64,000 bases of DNA from Agromyces archimandritae (GCF_018024495.1 NZ_CP071696.1:2418001-2482000), one strand, 5' to 3'. Positions 43,011 through 51,261 are shown, numbered from the stretch's first letter. The notes: generated by a model not told the origin, from the sequence alone. Made by a program: numbers and translations.

Positions 43011-43211
43011 GGCGGAGGGTGGGGGATTCGGATCCCGGAGCGGGTGCTGCGCGAGCACCCGCGTCCGAGTCATCACACGGCGGAGGGTGGGGGATTCGGA
43101 CCCCGGAGCGGGTGCTGCGCGAGCACCCGCGTCCGAGTCATCACACGGCGGAGGGTGGGGGATTCGGATCCCGGAGCGGGTGCTGCGCGAGCACCCGCTG
43201 GAGTTGCATTC
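43011..43211 (-). repeat. Three tandem 65-68-bp units resembling the 3' end of tRNA-Ser
   Basis: Units start (plus strand) at 43011, 43079 and 43147. Each begins GGCGGAGGGTGGGGGATTCG, nearly the same as the 3' end of the adjacent tRNA-Ser (acceptor strand, CCG end and T-arm), followed by CGGAGCGGGTGCT-GCGCG-AGCACCCGC, a 9-bp hairpin, and CGAGTCATCACAC. Transcribed from the tRNA side they would form three hairpins each followed by a tRNA-like 3' half. They have no D-arm or anticodon arm and are not tRNAs. Confidence 0.85.
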
Positions 43212-43213
43212 GG

Positions 43214-43298
43214 CGGAGGATGGGGGATTCGAACCCCCGAGGGCTCTCACCCAACACGCTTTCCAAGCGTGCGCCATAGGCCACTAGGCGAATCCTCC
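43214..43298 (-). tRNA. tRNA-Ser (GGA anticodon)
   Basis: The 85-nt molecule has acceptor GGAGGAT / ATCCTCC, a class II long variable arm, T-arm GGGGGTTCGAATCCCCC and anticodon loop CTTGGAAAG giving GGA. The discriminator is G; the genome encodes CCG rather than CCA after it, so CCA must be added enzymatically. Its 5' end lies directly after the SRP RNA gene. Confidence 0.95.
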
Positions 43299-43390
43299 CG
43301 GGGACCCCTCACGCACCCGCCAGAGCCCGGTTACCCTTGCTGCGTTTCCGCCCTGGGGGAGTTGGCCTGGATGGCGCCACGTGAGGAGCC
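43299..43390 (-). ncRNA. ffs: Small bacterial signal recognition particle RNA
   Basis: On the minus strand, the apical loop region reads CCAGGGCGGAAACGCAGCAA followed by GGGTAACCGGGCTC: a GGAA tetraloop with the conserved AGCA/ASYM internal loop that binds Ffh. The ends CTCCTCACG and GTGCGTGAGGGG pair to close the long hairpin. About 92 nt, the small (4.5S-like) type. The likely start (G at 43390) is 7 bases after a TAGACT -10 box. The 3' end touches the tRNA-Ser 5' end, so RNase P cleavage of the tRNA would also create the SRP RNA 3' end. Confidence 0.93.
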
Positions 43391-43396
43391 GCAGTC

Positions 43397-43402
43397 AGTC
43401 TA
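43397..43402 (-). promoter_or_regulatory. -10 box TAGACT of the SRP RNA, overlapping a stop codon
   Basis: On the minus strand TAGACT runs from 43402 to 43397 and ends 6 bases before the predicted RNA 5' end at 43390. Its first three bases are the TAG stop codon of the epimerase gene, so the promoter sits within the end of that gene. Confidence 0.6.
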
Positions 43403-44371
43403 CCCGAGCCGGGACCCCGTCGATGACCGTCCGGCTCGGAGGGCGAGGTATGCGTCGAACGCCTCCCGGCTGGTCTTGCCGGGGGTGTAGCCGAGGACGG
43501 TCTTCAGGCGGGTGTTGTCGAGGACGGGGCGGTATTGCAGGAAGCCGACGCGTTCGTGCCCGTGGACGGTGAGCCTGAGGGCGTGCCCGATGCGGAGGGC
43601 GAGCGAGAGCATCCATGCGGGTACGGTGATGGTGCCTTTGCCGAGGGCGGCGGCGATCTCGGAGACGGTCATGCGGCCGTCGCCGGCGACGTTGAAGGCG
43701 CCGGTGGCGGTTCCGGTGGCGCCGGCGACGATGGCGCCGACGACGTCGTCGACCCAGGCGAAGACGAAGGGGCTGTCGCTGCCGGCGACGCGGAGCAGCC
43801 GGGGCCCGTCCCAGAGGGCGGTGATCTGGTTGGCGACGCCGGGGCCGAGGATGGTGCCGATGCGGAGGATGACCTGCTCGAGTCCGGGGTGCTGGGTGCG
43901 GGCGGCGGCGAGCATCTCTTCGACGCGGCGTTTGTGGCGCGAGTAGCTGAATTCCTCGTTGCCGCGGATCGGGTCGGATTCGGTGAGCCATTCGGCGTTG
44001 TCGGCGTGGTAGCCGTAGGCGGCGCCGGAGGAGGAGACGACGATGCGGCGCACGCCGCCGGCGATCGCGGCATCGAGCACGTTCCGGGTGCCGCCGACGT
44101 CGACGCGTTCTTCGACGTCTTCGCCGACGGTGCCGGGGTTCACGATCGCGGCGAGGTGCACGACGGTGTCGATGCGGTGCTGTTCGATGACGGAGGCGAC
44201 GGAGGCGGCGTCGGTGACGTCGCAGCGTTCGACGACGACGCCGTCGGGCGCGGATGCCGGCTCGCGCACATCCGCGGAGACGACGAGCGAGACCGCGGGA
44301 TGAGCGGCGAGGGCGGCGACGGCGTGGGAGCCGAGGAATCCGCTGCCGCCGGTGACGAGGACGCGGCTCAT
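43400..44371 (-). CDS. NAD-dependent epimerase/dehydratase family protein
   Basis: This 323-residue extended SDR begins SRVLVTGGSGFLGSHAV (GxxGxxG) and has the catalytic YSRHK tyrosine/lysine pair at about residue 150 and the conserved NAD-binding VVHLAAIVNPG. It acts on a nucleotide sugar or a related substrate. It is the last gene of the FMO-BASS-epimerase operon; its ATG overlaps the stop of the transporter gene by 4 bases. Confidence 0.88.
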   Translation of the reverse strand: MSRVLVTGGSGFLGSHAVAALAAHPAVSLVVSADVREPASAPDGVVVERCDVTDAASVASVIEQHRIDTVVHLAAIVNPGTVGEDVEERVDVGGTRNVLDAAIAGGVRRIVVSSSGAAYGYHADNAEWLTESDPIRGNEEFSYSRHKRRVEEMLAAARTQHPGLEQVILRIGTILGPGVANQITALWDGPRLLRVAGSDSPFVFAWVDDVVGAIVAGATGTATGAFNVAGDGRMTVSEIAAALGKGTITVPAWMLSLALRIGHALRLTVHGHERVGFLQYRPVLDNTRLKTVLGYTPGKTSREAFDAYLALRAGRSSTGSRLG

Positions 44372-45351
44372 GAGCCGGCCCCGGGCAGGGTCGGGGCCGG
44401 GCCGCCGGCGGCCTGGCCGGGGGTGGTCGCGCCTCCGGCATCCACCGCGGCATCCGCCCGCCGGGTCCGCCACGACCACAGCGAGGCGACAACGAGCCCG
44501 GCGATGATGTCCCAGATGCCCCACCAGCCTGCGACGATCGCCATGCCGCCGAGGCCGCCGAAGAAGGTGAACACGAGGCCGAGGCCGAGGCCGGCGTTGC
44601 GGATGCCGACCTCGAAGGTGATGGCTTTGCGTTCGCGGGGGGCGAGGCCGCCGATGCGTGCGGAGGCGTAGCCGAGGCCGAGGGCGACGGCGTCGTGCAG
44701 GAACACGGCGAGGAGGACGACGCCGATGTAGGCGATGAAGAATTCCCAGTTGCCGACGAGGGCGGCGACGATGAAGCCGACGAGCCCGGCCAGGCTCACC
44801 CAGCGGGCGTAGGGCTGCACGCGTTCGGCGAAGCGCTGCCATCTGGCGCGGATGAAGAGGCCGACGACGAACGGCAGCCCGATGACGAGGAAGATCTCCA
44901 GCAGCATCTGCCAGCCGTTCAGGCTCACCGTGTGCACGAGTTCGCGAGCGGTGGGGTGGAGGCTGCCCCACAGCAGCAGGTTCAGCGGCAGCACGAAGAT
45001 GTAGAGCACGTTGGCGACGGCCGTCATCGACACCGACAGGGCGACGTTGCCGCGGGCGCGGTAGGTGAGCACCTGGGAGATGTTGCCGGGTGGGCAGCAG
45101 GCGACGAGGATCATGCCGAGGGCGATGGATGCCTGCACGTTCAGCAGCAGGGAGAGGCCGAAGGTCACGGCCGGCAGCAGGACGATCTGCGCGAGGAGCG
45201 CGATGATCATGGCCTTGGGCGCTTTCAGCACGGCCTTGAAGTCGTCGACGGAGGTGTCGAGGGCGATGCCGAACATGATGAGCCCGAGCACCACGTTCAG
45301 TGCGACGAGCGAACCTGGCGTGAAGTTCAGCATCACCTCGTCGATGTTCAC
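44368..45351 (-). CDS. Bile acid:sodium symporter family (BASS) transporter
   Basis: This 327-residue membrane protein has nine to ten hydrophobic helices and the BASS/SBF family blocks IMFGIALDTSVDDFKAVLKAP, ACCPPGNISQVLTYRARGNVALS (split around the crossing helix) and FEVGIRNAGLGLGL. The family moves organic anions with sodium. The C-terminal tail is Ala/Gly/Pro rich. GTG start overlaps the FMO gene by 4 bases. Confidence 0.88.
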   Translation of the reverse strand: MNIDEVMLNFTPGSLVALNVVLGLIMFGIALDTSVDDFKAVLKAPKAMIIALLAQIVLLPAVTFGLSLLLNVQASIALGMILVACCPPGNISQVLTYRARGNVALSVSMTAVANVLYIFVLPLNLLLWGSLHPTARELVHTVSLNGWQMLLEIFLVIGLPFVVGLFIRARWQRFAERVQPYARWVSLAGLVGFIVAALVGNWEFFIAYIGVVLLAVFLHDAVALGLGYASARIGGLAPRERKAITFEVGIRNAGLGLGLVFTFFGGLGGMAIVAGWWGIWDIIAGLVVASLWSWRTRRADAAVDAGGATTPGQAAGGPAPTLPGAGS

Positions 45352-46733
45352 GCCGAGACTCCCTCGGAGGAGACCGCCGCGGCGGCCGGCGCGCCCGCGG
45401 GCAGCGCCGGCAGGCTCGCCGCGAGGCGGCGGACGGTGCGCCGGTAGGCGTCCTTGTTGACGTAGTACGACATGCGGTCGAGCCCGAGGTAGCGGTAGCC
45501 GCCGGTGAGGTCGGGCCAGCGCCCGGCCGCGCCCTCCCGAAACGTGGTCGCGGCGGCGGGGTCGCGTTCGCAGGCGGCGAGGTAGGCGGCGATGAGCTCG
45601 GCCTGTTCGGCGCGGCCCTGCCAGCCGATGCCGGATGCCTCGATCATGCCGAGCACGTACACGCCGTCGAAGGCGGGCGGGAAGATGTTCAGGTAGAGCT
45701 TCGGCGCGGCATCCGTCCAGTTGAGGTGTTCGCGCGCGATGAAGGGGTAGTCGAGCCGGTACCCGGTGGCCAGCAGCACGAGGTCGTATTCGCCGGTGCT
45801 GCCGTCGGTGAAGTGCACGGTGCGCCCGTCGAAGCGGTCGATGTCGGGCACGACGCGCAGGTCGCCCTGGCCGAGGTGGTTCAGGATGAGGGTGTTGACG
45901 ATGGGGTGCGACTCGTAGATCTTGTAGTCGGGCTTCGGGAAGCCGAAGCGCACCGGGTCGCCGGTGAACCATTTCAGGACGCGGGAGTCGATGGCCTGCT
46001 TGATCGGGGCCGGCAGCGGCCGGCCCTGGTTCAGGGTGTCGGCGGGTTTGCCGAAGAGGTAGCGGGGCACGAAGTAGTAGCCCCGGCGGACGCTGAGGTC
46101 GACGGATGCGGCGTGGTGCACGGCATCCACCGCGATGTCGCAACCGGAGTTGCCGGCGCCGATGATGAGCACCCGCTTGCCGTCGAACTCGCGTGCGGAC
46201 TTGTAGGTGCTCGTGTGCCGGATCTCGCCGTCGAACTCGCCGCGGAAGGCGGGGATGTTGGGCTCGGCGAGGGTTCCGTTGGCGAGGATGACGCCGGCGT
46301 AGTCGCCGGTGACGGTCTCGCCGGACTCGGTGACGGCCGTCACCCGCCACACGGGTGCGGCGGGGGTGAGGTCGCGCGGCCCGTCGGGTGCGGCGCCGGC
46401 ATCCACTCGCGAGACGTCGGTGACGCGCGTGCCGAAGCGGAAGTGCCGGCGGAGGTCGAAGGCGTCGGCGTAGGCGTCGAAGTAGGCGAGGAGCTCGCGG
46501 TGCCCGGGATAATCGGTGGTGGAGTCCATGGGGAACTCGGCGAACTCGGTCGTGGTGCGCGAGGAGATGAGGTGCGCCGAGTCGTAGACGGTGCTGCGCG
46601 GGTTGTCGATGTTCCAGAGGCCGCCGACGTCGGGGCCCGCCTCGAAGCCGTCGAAGGGGATGCCTGCGCGGTCGAGGGCGCGGGCGCCGGCGAGGCCGGA
46701 CGGGCCCGCGCCGATGAGGGCGATGCGGTTCAC
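45348..46733 (-). CDS. Flavin-containing monooxygenase
   Basis: This 461-residue class B flavoprotein monooxygenase has the FAD loop IGAGPSGLAGARALDRAG, the FMO fingerprint FDGEIRHTSTYKS (FxGxxxHxxxYK type) and the NADPH loop GAGNSGCDIAVDA. It inserts one oxygen atom into N-, S- or carbonyl-containing organics in the cytosol. It is first in the operon with a BASS transporter and an epimerase; uptake of an organic anion followed by oxidation is a possible theme. GTG at 46733 is chosen, because the longer frame runs into the pta promoter. A half dispersed palindrome encodes SRVDAGA within it. Confidence 0.88.
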   Translation of the reverse strand: MNRIALIGAGPSGLAGARALDRAGIPFDGFEAGPDVGGLWNIDNPRSTVYDSAHLISSRTTTEFAEFPMDSTTDYPGHRELLAYFDAYADAFDLRRHFRFGTRVTDVSRVDAGAAPDGPRDLTPAAPVWRVTAVTESGETVTGDYAGVILANGTLAEPNIPAFRGEFDGEIRHTSTYKSAREFDGKRVLIIGAGNSGCDIAVDAVHHAASVDLSVRRGYYFVPRYLFGKPADTLNQGRPLPAPIKQAIDSRVLKWFTGDPVRFGFPKPDYKIYESHPIVNTLILNHLGQGDLRVVPDIDRFDGRTVHFTDGSTGEYDLVLLATGYRLDYPFIAREHLNWTDAAPKLYLNIFPPAFDGVYVLGMIEASGIGWQGRAEQAELIAAYLAACERDPAAATTFREGAAGRWPDLTGGYRYLGLDRMSYYVNKDAYRRTVRRLAASLPALPAGAPAAAAVSSEGVSA

Positions 46734-46880
46734 TGAAGACTCCAGTGTCTCGAGGATGCGTCGCGTCGGGGTGCGCGTCGCCCGGCAAGCATAAACCGAA
46801 CCGCCGACGCGGCGGCCGCCCGCCCGCGAACGGGGGACGCGCGGCGGTCGGGGCTCCGGGCCGTGTCGGAGGGTGCCGCG

Positions 46881-46886
46881 TAGGCT
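46881..46886 (+). promoter_or_regulatory. -10 box TAGGCT, leaderless start
   Basis: TAGGCT ends 7 bases before the GTG at 46894, supporting that codon as the pta start. Confidence 0.5.
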
Positions 46887-46893
46887 GGATGCC

Positions 46894-49038
46894 GTGGCGC
46901 ACAGCATCTGCATCTGCTCGGCCGAGGGGAACACGGGCAAGTCGACCATCGCGCTCGGCACCCTCGATACCTTGACGCGGCGTGCGACCCGGGTGGGCGT
47001 ATTCCGCCCCATCGCCAGGTCGACCGCGGAGCGCGATTACGTCCTGGAGCTGCTGCTCGGGCACGAGGGCGTCGTCGACCTCTCCTACGAGGATGCGATC
47101 GGCGTGAGCTACGAGGACGTGCACGACGACCCGGAGCAGGCGCTCGCGACGATCGTGCAGCGCTTCAAGGCGGTCGAGGCCCGGTGCGATGCCGTCGTCG
47201 TCCTCGGCAGCGATTACACGGACGTCGGCAGCCCGACCGAGCTCGCCTACAACGCGCGCATCGCCGCGAACCTCGGGGTTCCCGTGCTGCTCGTGCTCGG
47301 CGGGCGCATCGGCGAGGGCCGCGGCGAACGGCTGGGCGCGGCGGATCCGCGCACCCCCGACGAGCTCGGTCAGCTCGCCGAGCTCGCCGTCGAGGAGCTC
47401 GACCGGGAGCATGCGACCCTCATCGGCATCGTCGCCAACCGCGCCGACCCCGAGCGTCTCGACGACATCGTGGCCGCGGTGCGGCAGGCGGCGACGGATG
47501 CCGTGGGCCGGCCGGGCCGGGCGCCGCTGCAGGTGTGGGCGATCCCGGAGGATCCGTTCCTGGTGGCCCCCTCGGTGCGTTCGGTGATGGGCGCCGTGGG
47601 CGGCGAGCTCGTCTCGGGCGAGGAGGAGCTGCTCGGCCGTGAGGCGCTCGGCGTCGTGATCGCGGCGATGTCGATGGAGAACGTGCTGGCGCGTCTCATC
47701 GAGGGCTCCGTCGTGGTCGTGCCGGGCGATCGCAGCGAGGTGCTCCTCGGGGTGCTGACGGCGCATTCGAGCGCGACGTTCCCGTCGATCGCGGCGGTGG
47801 TGCTGAACGGCGGCTTCCCGTTGTCGGAGCAGATGACCAGGCTCGTCGAGGGGCTGAAGGTCGGGCTGCCGATCATCCGCACCGAGCTCGGCAGCTACGA
47901 CGCGGCCCTCGCGATCACGCGCACGCGCGGGCGTCTGGCCGCCGAGTCGCAACGGAAGCGCGACACGGCCCTGGCGCTCTTCGAGAAGCACGTCGACGGG
48001 CAGGTGCTCCTCGACCTCCTCGACGTCAGCCGGCCGGATGTGGTCACGCCGCTCATGTTCGAGTACGGGCTGCTCGAGCGGGCCCGCCGCGCGCAGAAGC
48101 ACATCGTGCTGCCGGAGGGCTACGACGACCGCATCCTGCGGGCGGCGGCGACGCTGCTCTCGCGCGACGTCGCCCGGCTCACGATCCTCGGCGAGGAGAT
48201 CGAGATCCGCTCGCGGGCCATCGGCCTCGGCCTCGACATCTCGCGCGCCCAGGTCGTCTCGAACTACGACTCGGTGCTCGTCTACCGTTTCGCGGAGGAG
48301 TACCAGCGGCGCCGCGCGCACAAGGGCGTCACCCTCGAGCAGGCGCGCGACACGGTCACCGATGTGTCGTATTTCGGCACGATGATGGTCGAGCTCGGCC
48401 TGGCCGACGGCATGGTGTCGGGGGCGATGCACACGACGGCCCACACGATCCGTCCCTCGTTCGAGATCATCAAGACGAGGCCGGGTGTGGATGTCGTCTC
48501 GAGCGTGTTCCTGATGGCCCTGGCCGATCGCGTCCTCGTCTACGGCGACTGCGCGGTGGTGCCCGATCCGACTGCCGAGCAGCTCGCGGACATCGCGATC
48601 TCCTCGGCCGAGACCTCGCGGTGGTTCGGCATCGACCCGCGCCTGGCGATGCTGTCGTATTCGACGGGGGAGTCGGGCTCCGGTGCCGACGTCGACAAGG
48701 TCCGCCGGGCCACCGAGCTCGTGCGCGAGCGTGCGCCGGAGCTGCCCGTCGACGGGCCGATCCAGTACGACGCGGCGGTGGATGCGGCGGTCGCGAAGAC
48801 GAAGCTGCCCGAGTCGGCGGTGGCCGGCCGGGCGACCGTGTTCGTCTTCCCCGATCTGAACACGGGCAACAACACCTACAAGGCGGTGCAGCGTTCGGCC
48901 GGGGCGCTCGCCATCGGCCCCGTGCTGCAGGGCCTCCGCAAACCCGTCAACGACCTCTCCCGCGGCGCCCTCGTGCAAGACATCGTGAACACGGTCGCGA
49001 TCACGGCCGTGCAGGCCGCGGCGGTGGATGCCGGATGA
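46894..49038 (+). CDS. pta: Phosphate acetyltransferase (long form)
   Basis: This 714-residue enzyme has an N-terminal P-loop/BioD-like domain (SICICSAEGNTGKSTIALG), a middle DRTGG regulatory domain, and a C-terminal catalytic PTA_PTB domain (from about residue 395: IVLPEGYDDRILRAAATLL; further VSGAMHTTAHTIRPSFEII and FPDLNTGNNTYKAVQR). It exchanges acetyl-CoA and acetyl phosphate. The GTG at codon 1 is placed by the leaderless promoter. It overlaps ackA by 4 bases. Confidence 0.93.
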   Translation: MAHSICICSAEGNTGKSTIALGTLDTLTRRATRVGVFRPIARSTAERDYVLELLLGHEGVVDLSYEDAIGVSYEDVHDDPEQALATIVQRFKAVEARCDAVVVLGSDYTDVGSPTELAYNARIAANLGVPVLLVLGGRIGEGRGERLGAADPRTPDELGQLAELAVEELDREHATLIGIVANRADPERLDDIVAAVRQAATDAVGRPGRAPLQVWAIPEDPFLVAPSVRSVMGAVGGELVSGEEELLGREALGVVIAAMSMENVLARLIEGSVVVVPGDRSEVLLGVLTAHSSATFPSIAAVVLNGGFPLSEQMTRLVEGLKVGLPIIRTELGSYDAALAITRTRGRLAAESQRKRDTALALFEKHVDGQVLLDLLDVSRPDVVTPLMFEYGLLERARRAQKHIVLPEGYDDRILRAAATLLSRDVARLTILGEEIEIRSRAIGLGLDISRAQVVSNYDSVLVYRFAEEYQRRRAHKGVTLEQARDTVTDVSYFGTMMVELGLADGMVSGAMHTTAHTIRPSFEIIKTRPGVDVVSSVFLMALADRVLVYGDCAVVPDPTAEQLADIAISSAETSRWFGIDPRLAMLSYSTGESGSGADVDKVRRATELVRERAPELPVDGPIQYDAAVDAAVAKTKLPESAVAGRATVFVFPDLNTGNNTYKAVQRSAGALAIGPVLQGLRKPVNDLSRGALVQDIVNTVAITAVQAAAVDAG

Positions 49039-50276
49039 GCGCCCGAGCGGCATCCGCACCCGACACCGACGCGGTCGTGCTCGTCGTGAACTCGGGCTCC
49101 TCGTCGCTCAAGTACCAGCTCATCGAGCCCGCCGCCGGGCGCACGCTCGCCGCGGGGCTCGTCGAACGCATCGGCATGGAGGACGGGCATCTGCAGCACC
49201 GCATCCCGGCCGACGACGCCTCCTTCGACGAGGCGGTCGTCGTGCCCGACCACGAGGCGGCGTTCCGGGTGATGCTCGGCGCGTTCGCCGCCCACGGCCC
49301 GTCGCTCGACGAGCATGCGCCGATCGCCGTCGGGCACCGGGTCGTGCAGGGCGGGGCGCGTTTCTTCGAACCGACGCTCGTCGACCGGCTCGTGAAGATC
49401 AACATCGACGAGCTGTCGGCGCTCGCACCGCTGCACAACCCGGCGAACCTCGCGGGCATCGAGGCGGCCGAGCACGCCTTCCCCGAGGTGCCGCACGTGG
49501 CCGTCTTCGACACCGCCTTCCATCAGACGATGCCGCCGGCCGCCTACAGTTACGCGATCGACCGGGCGCTCGCCGCGAAGCACCGGGTGCGCCGTTACGG
49601 CTTCCACGGCACCTCGCACGCGTACGTGTCGCGGGCCGCCGCCGAGTTCCTCGGCCGACCCGTCGAGGAGCTCCGGCAGATCGTGCTGCACCTCGGCAAC
49701 GGGGCGTCGGCATGCGCGGTCTCGGGGGGCCGTTCGGTCGAGACGAGCATGGGCATGACACCGCTCGAGGGGCTCGTGATGGGCACCCGCTCGGGCGATA
49801 TCGACCCGGCGGTGCTGTTCCACCTGCACCGGCGGGCGGGGCTGTCGGTCGACGAGCTCGACCGGCTGCTGAACTCCGAGTCCGGCATCCTCGGCCTCGG
49901 CGGGCACCGCGACATGCGCGATCTCACGCATGCGGCGGATGCCGGCGACGCCGATGCCGTCCTCGCGCTCGAGGTCTACACGCACCGCATCCGCTCCTAC
50001 ATCGGCGCCTACGCCGCCCAGCTCGGCCGAGTCGACGCGATCGTCTTCACCGCGGGCGTCGGCGAGAACTCGGCGATCGTGCGGGAGTGGTCGCTGGCCG
50101 GCCTCGAGGGCTTCGGCGTGCTGCTCGACGCCGACCGCAACCGGGAGCGTTCGCAGGCCGCGCGCCGCATCTCGGCCGACGACTCGCGCGTCGAGGTGCT
50201 CGTGGTCCCCACCGACGAGGAGTTCGAGATCGCCCGGCAGACCCTCGCGGTCGTCGCCCCGCCGCCGGTCGAGTAG
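49035..50276 (+). CDS. ackA: Acetate kinase
   Basis: AckA, 413 residues, makes acetate and ATP from acetyl phosphate. Conserved blocks are VLVVNSGSSSLKYQL, RYGFHGTSHAYVS, HLGNGASACAVSGGRSVETS and FTAGVGENSAIVRE. The ATG overlaps the pta stop. The last residues (PPPVE) and the TAG stop are derived from the first copy of repeat array IV. Confidence 0.95.
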   Translation: MSARAASAPDTDAVVLVVNSGSSSLKYQLIEPAAGRTLAAGLVERIGMEDGHLQHRIPADDASFDEAVVVPDHEAAFRVMLGAFAAHGPSLDEHAPIAVGHRVVQGGARFFEPTLVDRLVKINIDELSALAPLHNPANLAGIEAAEHAFPEVPHVAVFDTAFHQTMPPAAYSYAIDRALAAKHRVRRYGFHGTSHAYVSRAAAEFLGRPVEELRQIVLHLGNGASACAVSGGRSVETSMGMTPLEGLVMGTRSGDIDPAVLFHLHRRAGLSVDELDRLLNSESGILGLGGHRDMRDLTHAADAGDADAVLALEVYTHRIRSYIGAYAAQLGRVDAIVFTAGVGENSAIVREWSLAGLEGFGVLLDADRNRERSQAARRISADDSRVEVLVVPTDEEFEIARQTLAVVAPPPVE

Positions 50277-50791
50277 CGAGCGCCTCCGCCCCTCCGCCGG
50301 TCGAGTAGCGAGCGCAGCGAGCGTATCGAGACCCTTCCCCGCACCGGGTCTCGATACGGCGCTTGCGCGCCTACTCGACCGACGAGCGCCCCCTCCGCCG
50401 GTCGAGTAGCGAGCGCAGCGAGCGTATCGAGACCCTCCGCAGAACCGGTCTCGATACGGCGCTTTGCGCCTACTCGACCGACGAACGCCCCCCTCCGCCG
50501 GTCGAGTAGCGAGCGCAGCGAGCGTATCGAGACCCTTCCCCGCACCGGGTCTCGATACGGCGTTTTGCGCCTCCTCGACCGACGAGCGCCCCCCCCGCCG
50601 GTCGAGTAGCGAGCGCAGCGAGCGTATCGAGACCTTCCGTCGCACCGGGTCTCGATACGGCGCTGCGCGCCTACTCGACCGCCGCCCGCCCCTACCGCCG
50701 GTCGAGTAGCGAGCGCAGCGAGCGTATCGAGACCCACTGCCGAACCGGGTCTCGATACGGCGCTTGCGCGCCTCCTCGACCGACGAGCCGC
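50277..50791. repeat. Repeat array IV (CCGGTCGAGTAGCGAGCGCA / GGTCTCGATACGGCG)
   Basis: This gene-free stretch between convergent ackA and the DksA-like gene has five head-to-head pairs at about 105-base spacing. Each has CCGGTCGAGTAGCGAGCGCA + GCGAGCGTATCGAGACC, a spacer of about 13 bases and GGTCTCGATACGGCGCTT + CTACTCGACCGACGAG. Each pair can form a hairpin of about 30 bp. Same family as arrays I-III. Confidence 0.92.
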
Positions 50792-51193
50792 CTACCGCCC
50801 GAGCCGGGCGCAGTCGATGCAGAGCTCGGCCGTGGGCCGGGCCTGCAGGCGCGCCTTCGTGATCGGTTTGCCGCAGCTGGTGCAGATGCCGTAGCTGCCC
50901 GCGTCGATGCGGGCGAGCGCGGCATCCACGTCGTCGATCTCCGACTCGGCGTCGGCGAGGAGCGCGGTCAGCTGCGTCCACTCCTGCGACATCGTCGGGC
51001 CTTCGGGGTCGTGCTCGTCGTCGGCCGTCGCGTCGGCGCGCGCTTCGCGTGCGATCCCCAGCGAAGCGCGTAGTCGCTCGGCGTATTCGAGTGTGTCGTC
51101 CCGTTTGCTCGTGAGCAGCGTCGCCCACTTGCCCTGCTGTTCAGCGGTCATCGCTCGTCCGGCCACGTTTCCCCCCATCGCCTGACTGGTCAT
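50792..51193 (-). CDS. TraR/DksA family zinc-finger protein
   Basis: The 133-residue protein has a helical N-terminal half (QGKWATLLTSKRDDTLEYAERL, listed by motif) and a C-terminal zinc finger CTSCGKPITKARL ... CIDCA (four cysteines) as in DksA/TraR; the usual acidic tip is at the helix turn (AESEIDDVDAALARIDAGSYG). DksA-like proteins bind RNA polymerase in the secondary channel and change promoter output. The start is uncertain: ATG 51193 is the longest; GTG 51166 has GGGGGGAA just upstream and may be the true start. Confidence 0.85.
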   Translation of the reverse strand: MTSQAMGGNVAGRAMTAEQQGKWATLLTSKRDDTLEYAERLRASLGIAREARADATADDEHDPEGPTMSQEWTQLTALLADAESEIDDVDAALARIDAGSYGICTSCGKPITKARLQARPTAELCIDCARLGR

Positions 51194-51255
51194 GATAACC
51201 GAGGAACGCTCGAATGGATATCCATCCACCCGGCCGGAGTGTCGGAGGCCCCGAT

Positions 51256-51261
51256 TAGCAT
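51256..51261 (+). promoter_or_regulatory. -10 box TAGCAT, leaderless start
   Basis: TAGCAT ends 6 bases before the GTG at 51268. Confidence 0.5.

Noticed and set aside
42700..43211. CRISPR-like direct repeats
   Set aside because: Spacers are also repeats, unit lengths vary, inverse copies exist, and there are no cas genes.
43011..43211. Three extra tRNA genes
   Set aside because: Only the T-arm-like and acceptor 3' part is present; D-arm and anticodon arm are missing, and the T-loop is altered.
46873..46893. Earlier ATG start for pta (seven codons upstream)
   Set aside because: It would place the -10 box TAGGCT inside the coding region; the GTG at 46894 has the usual promoter spacing.
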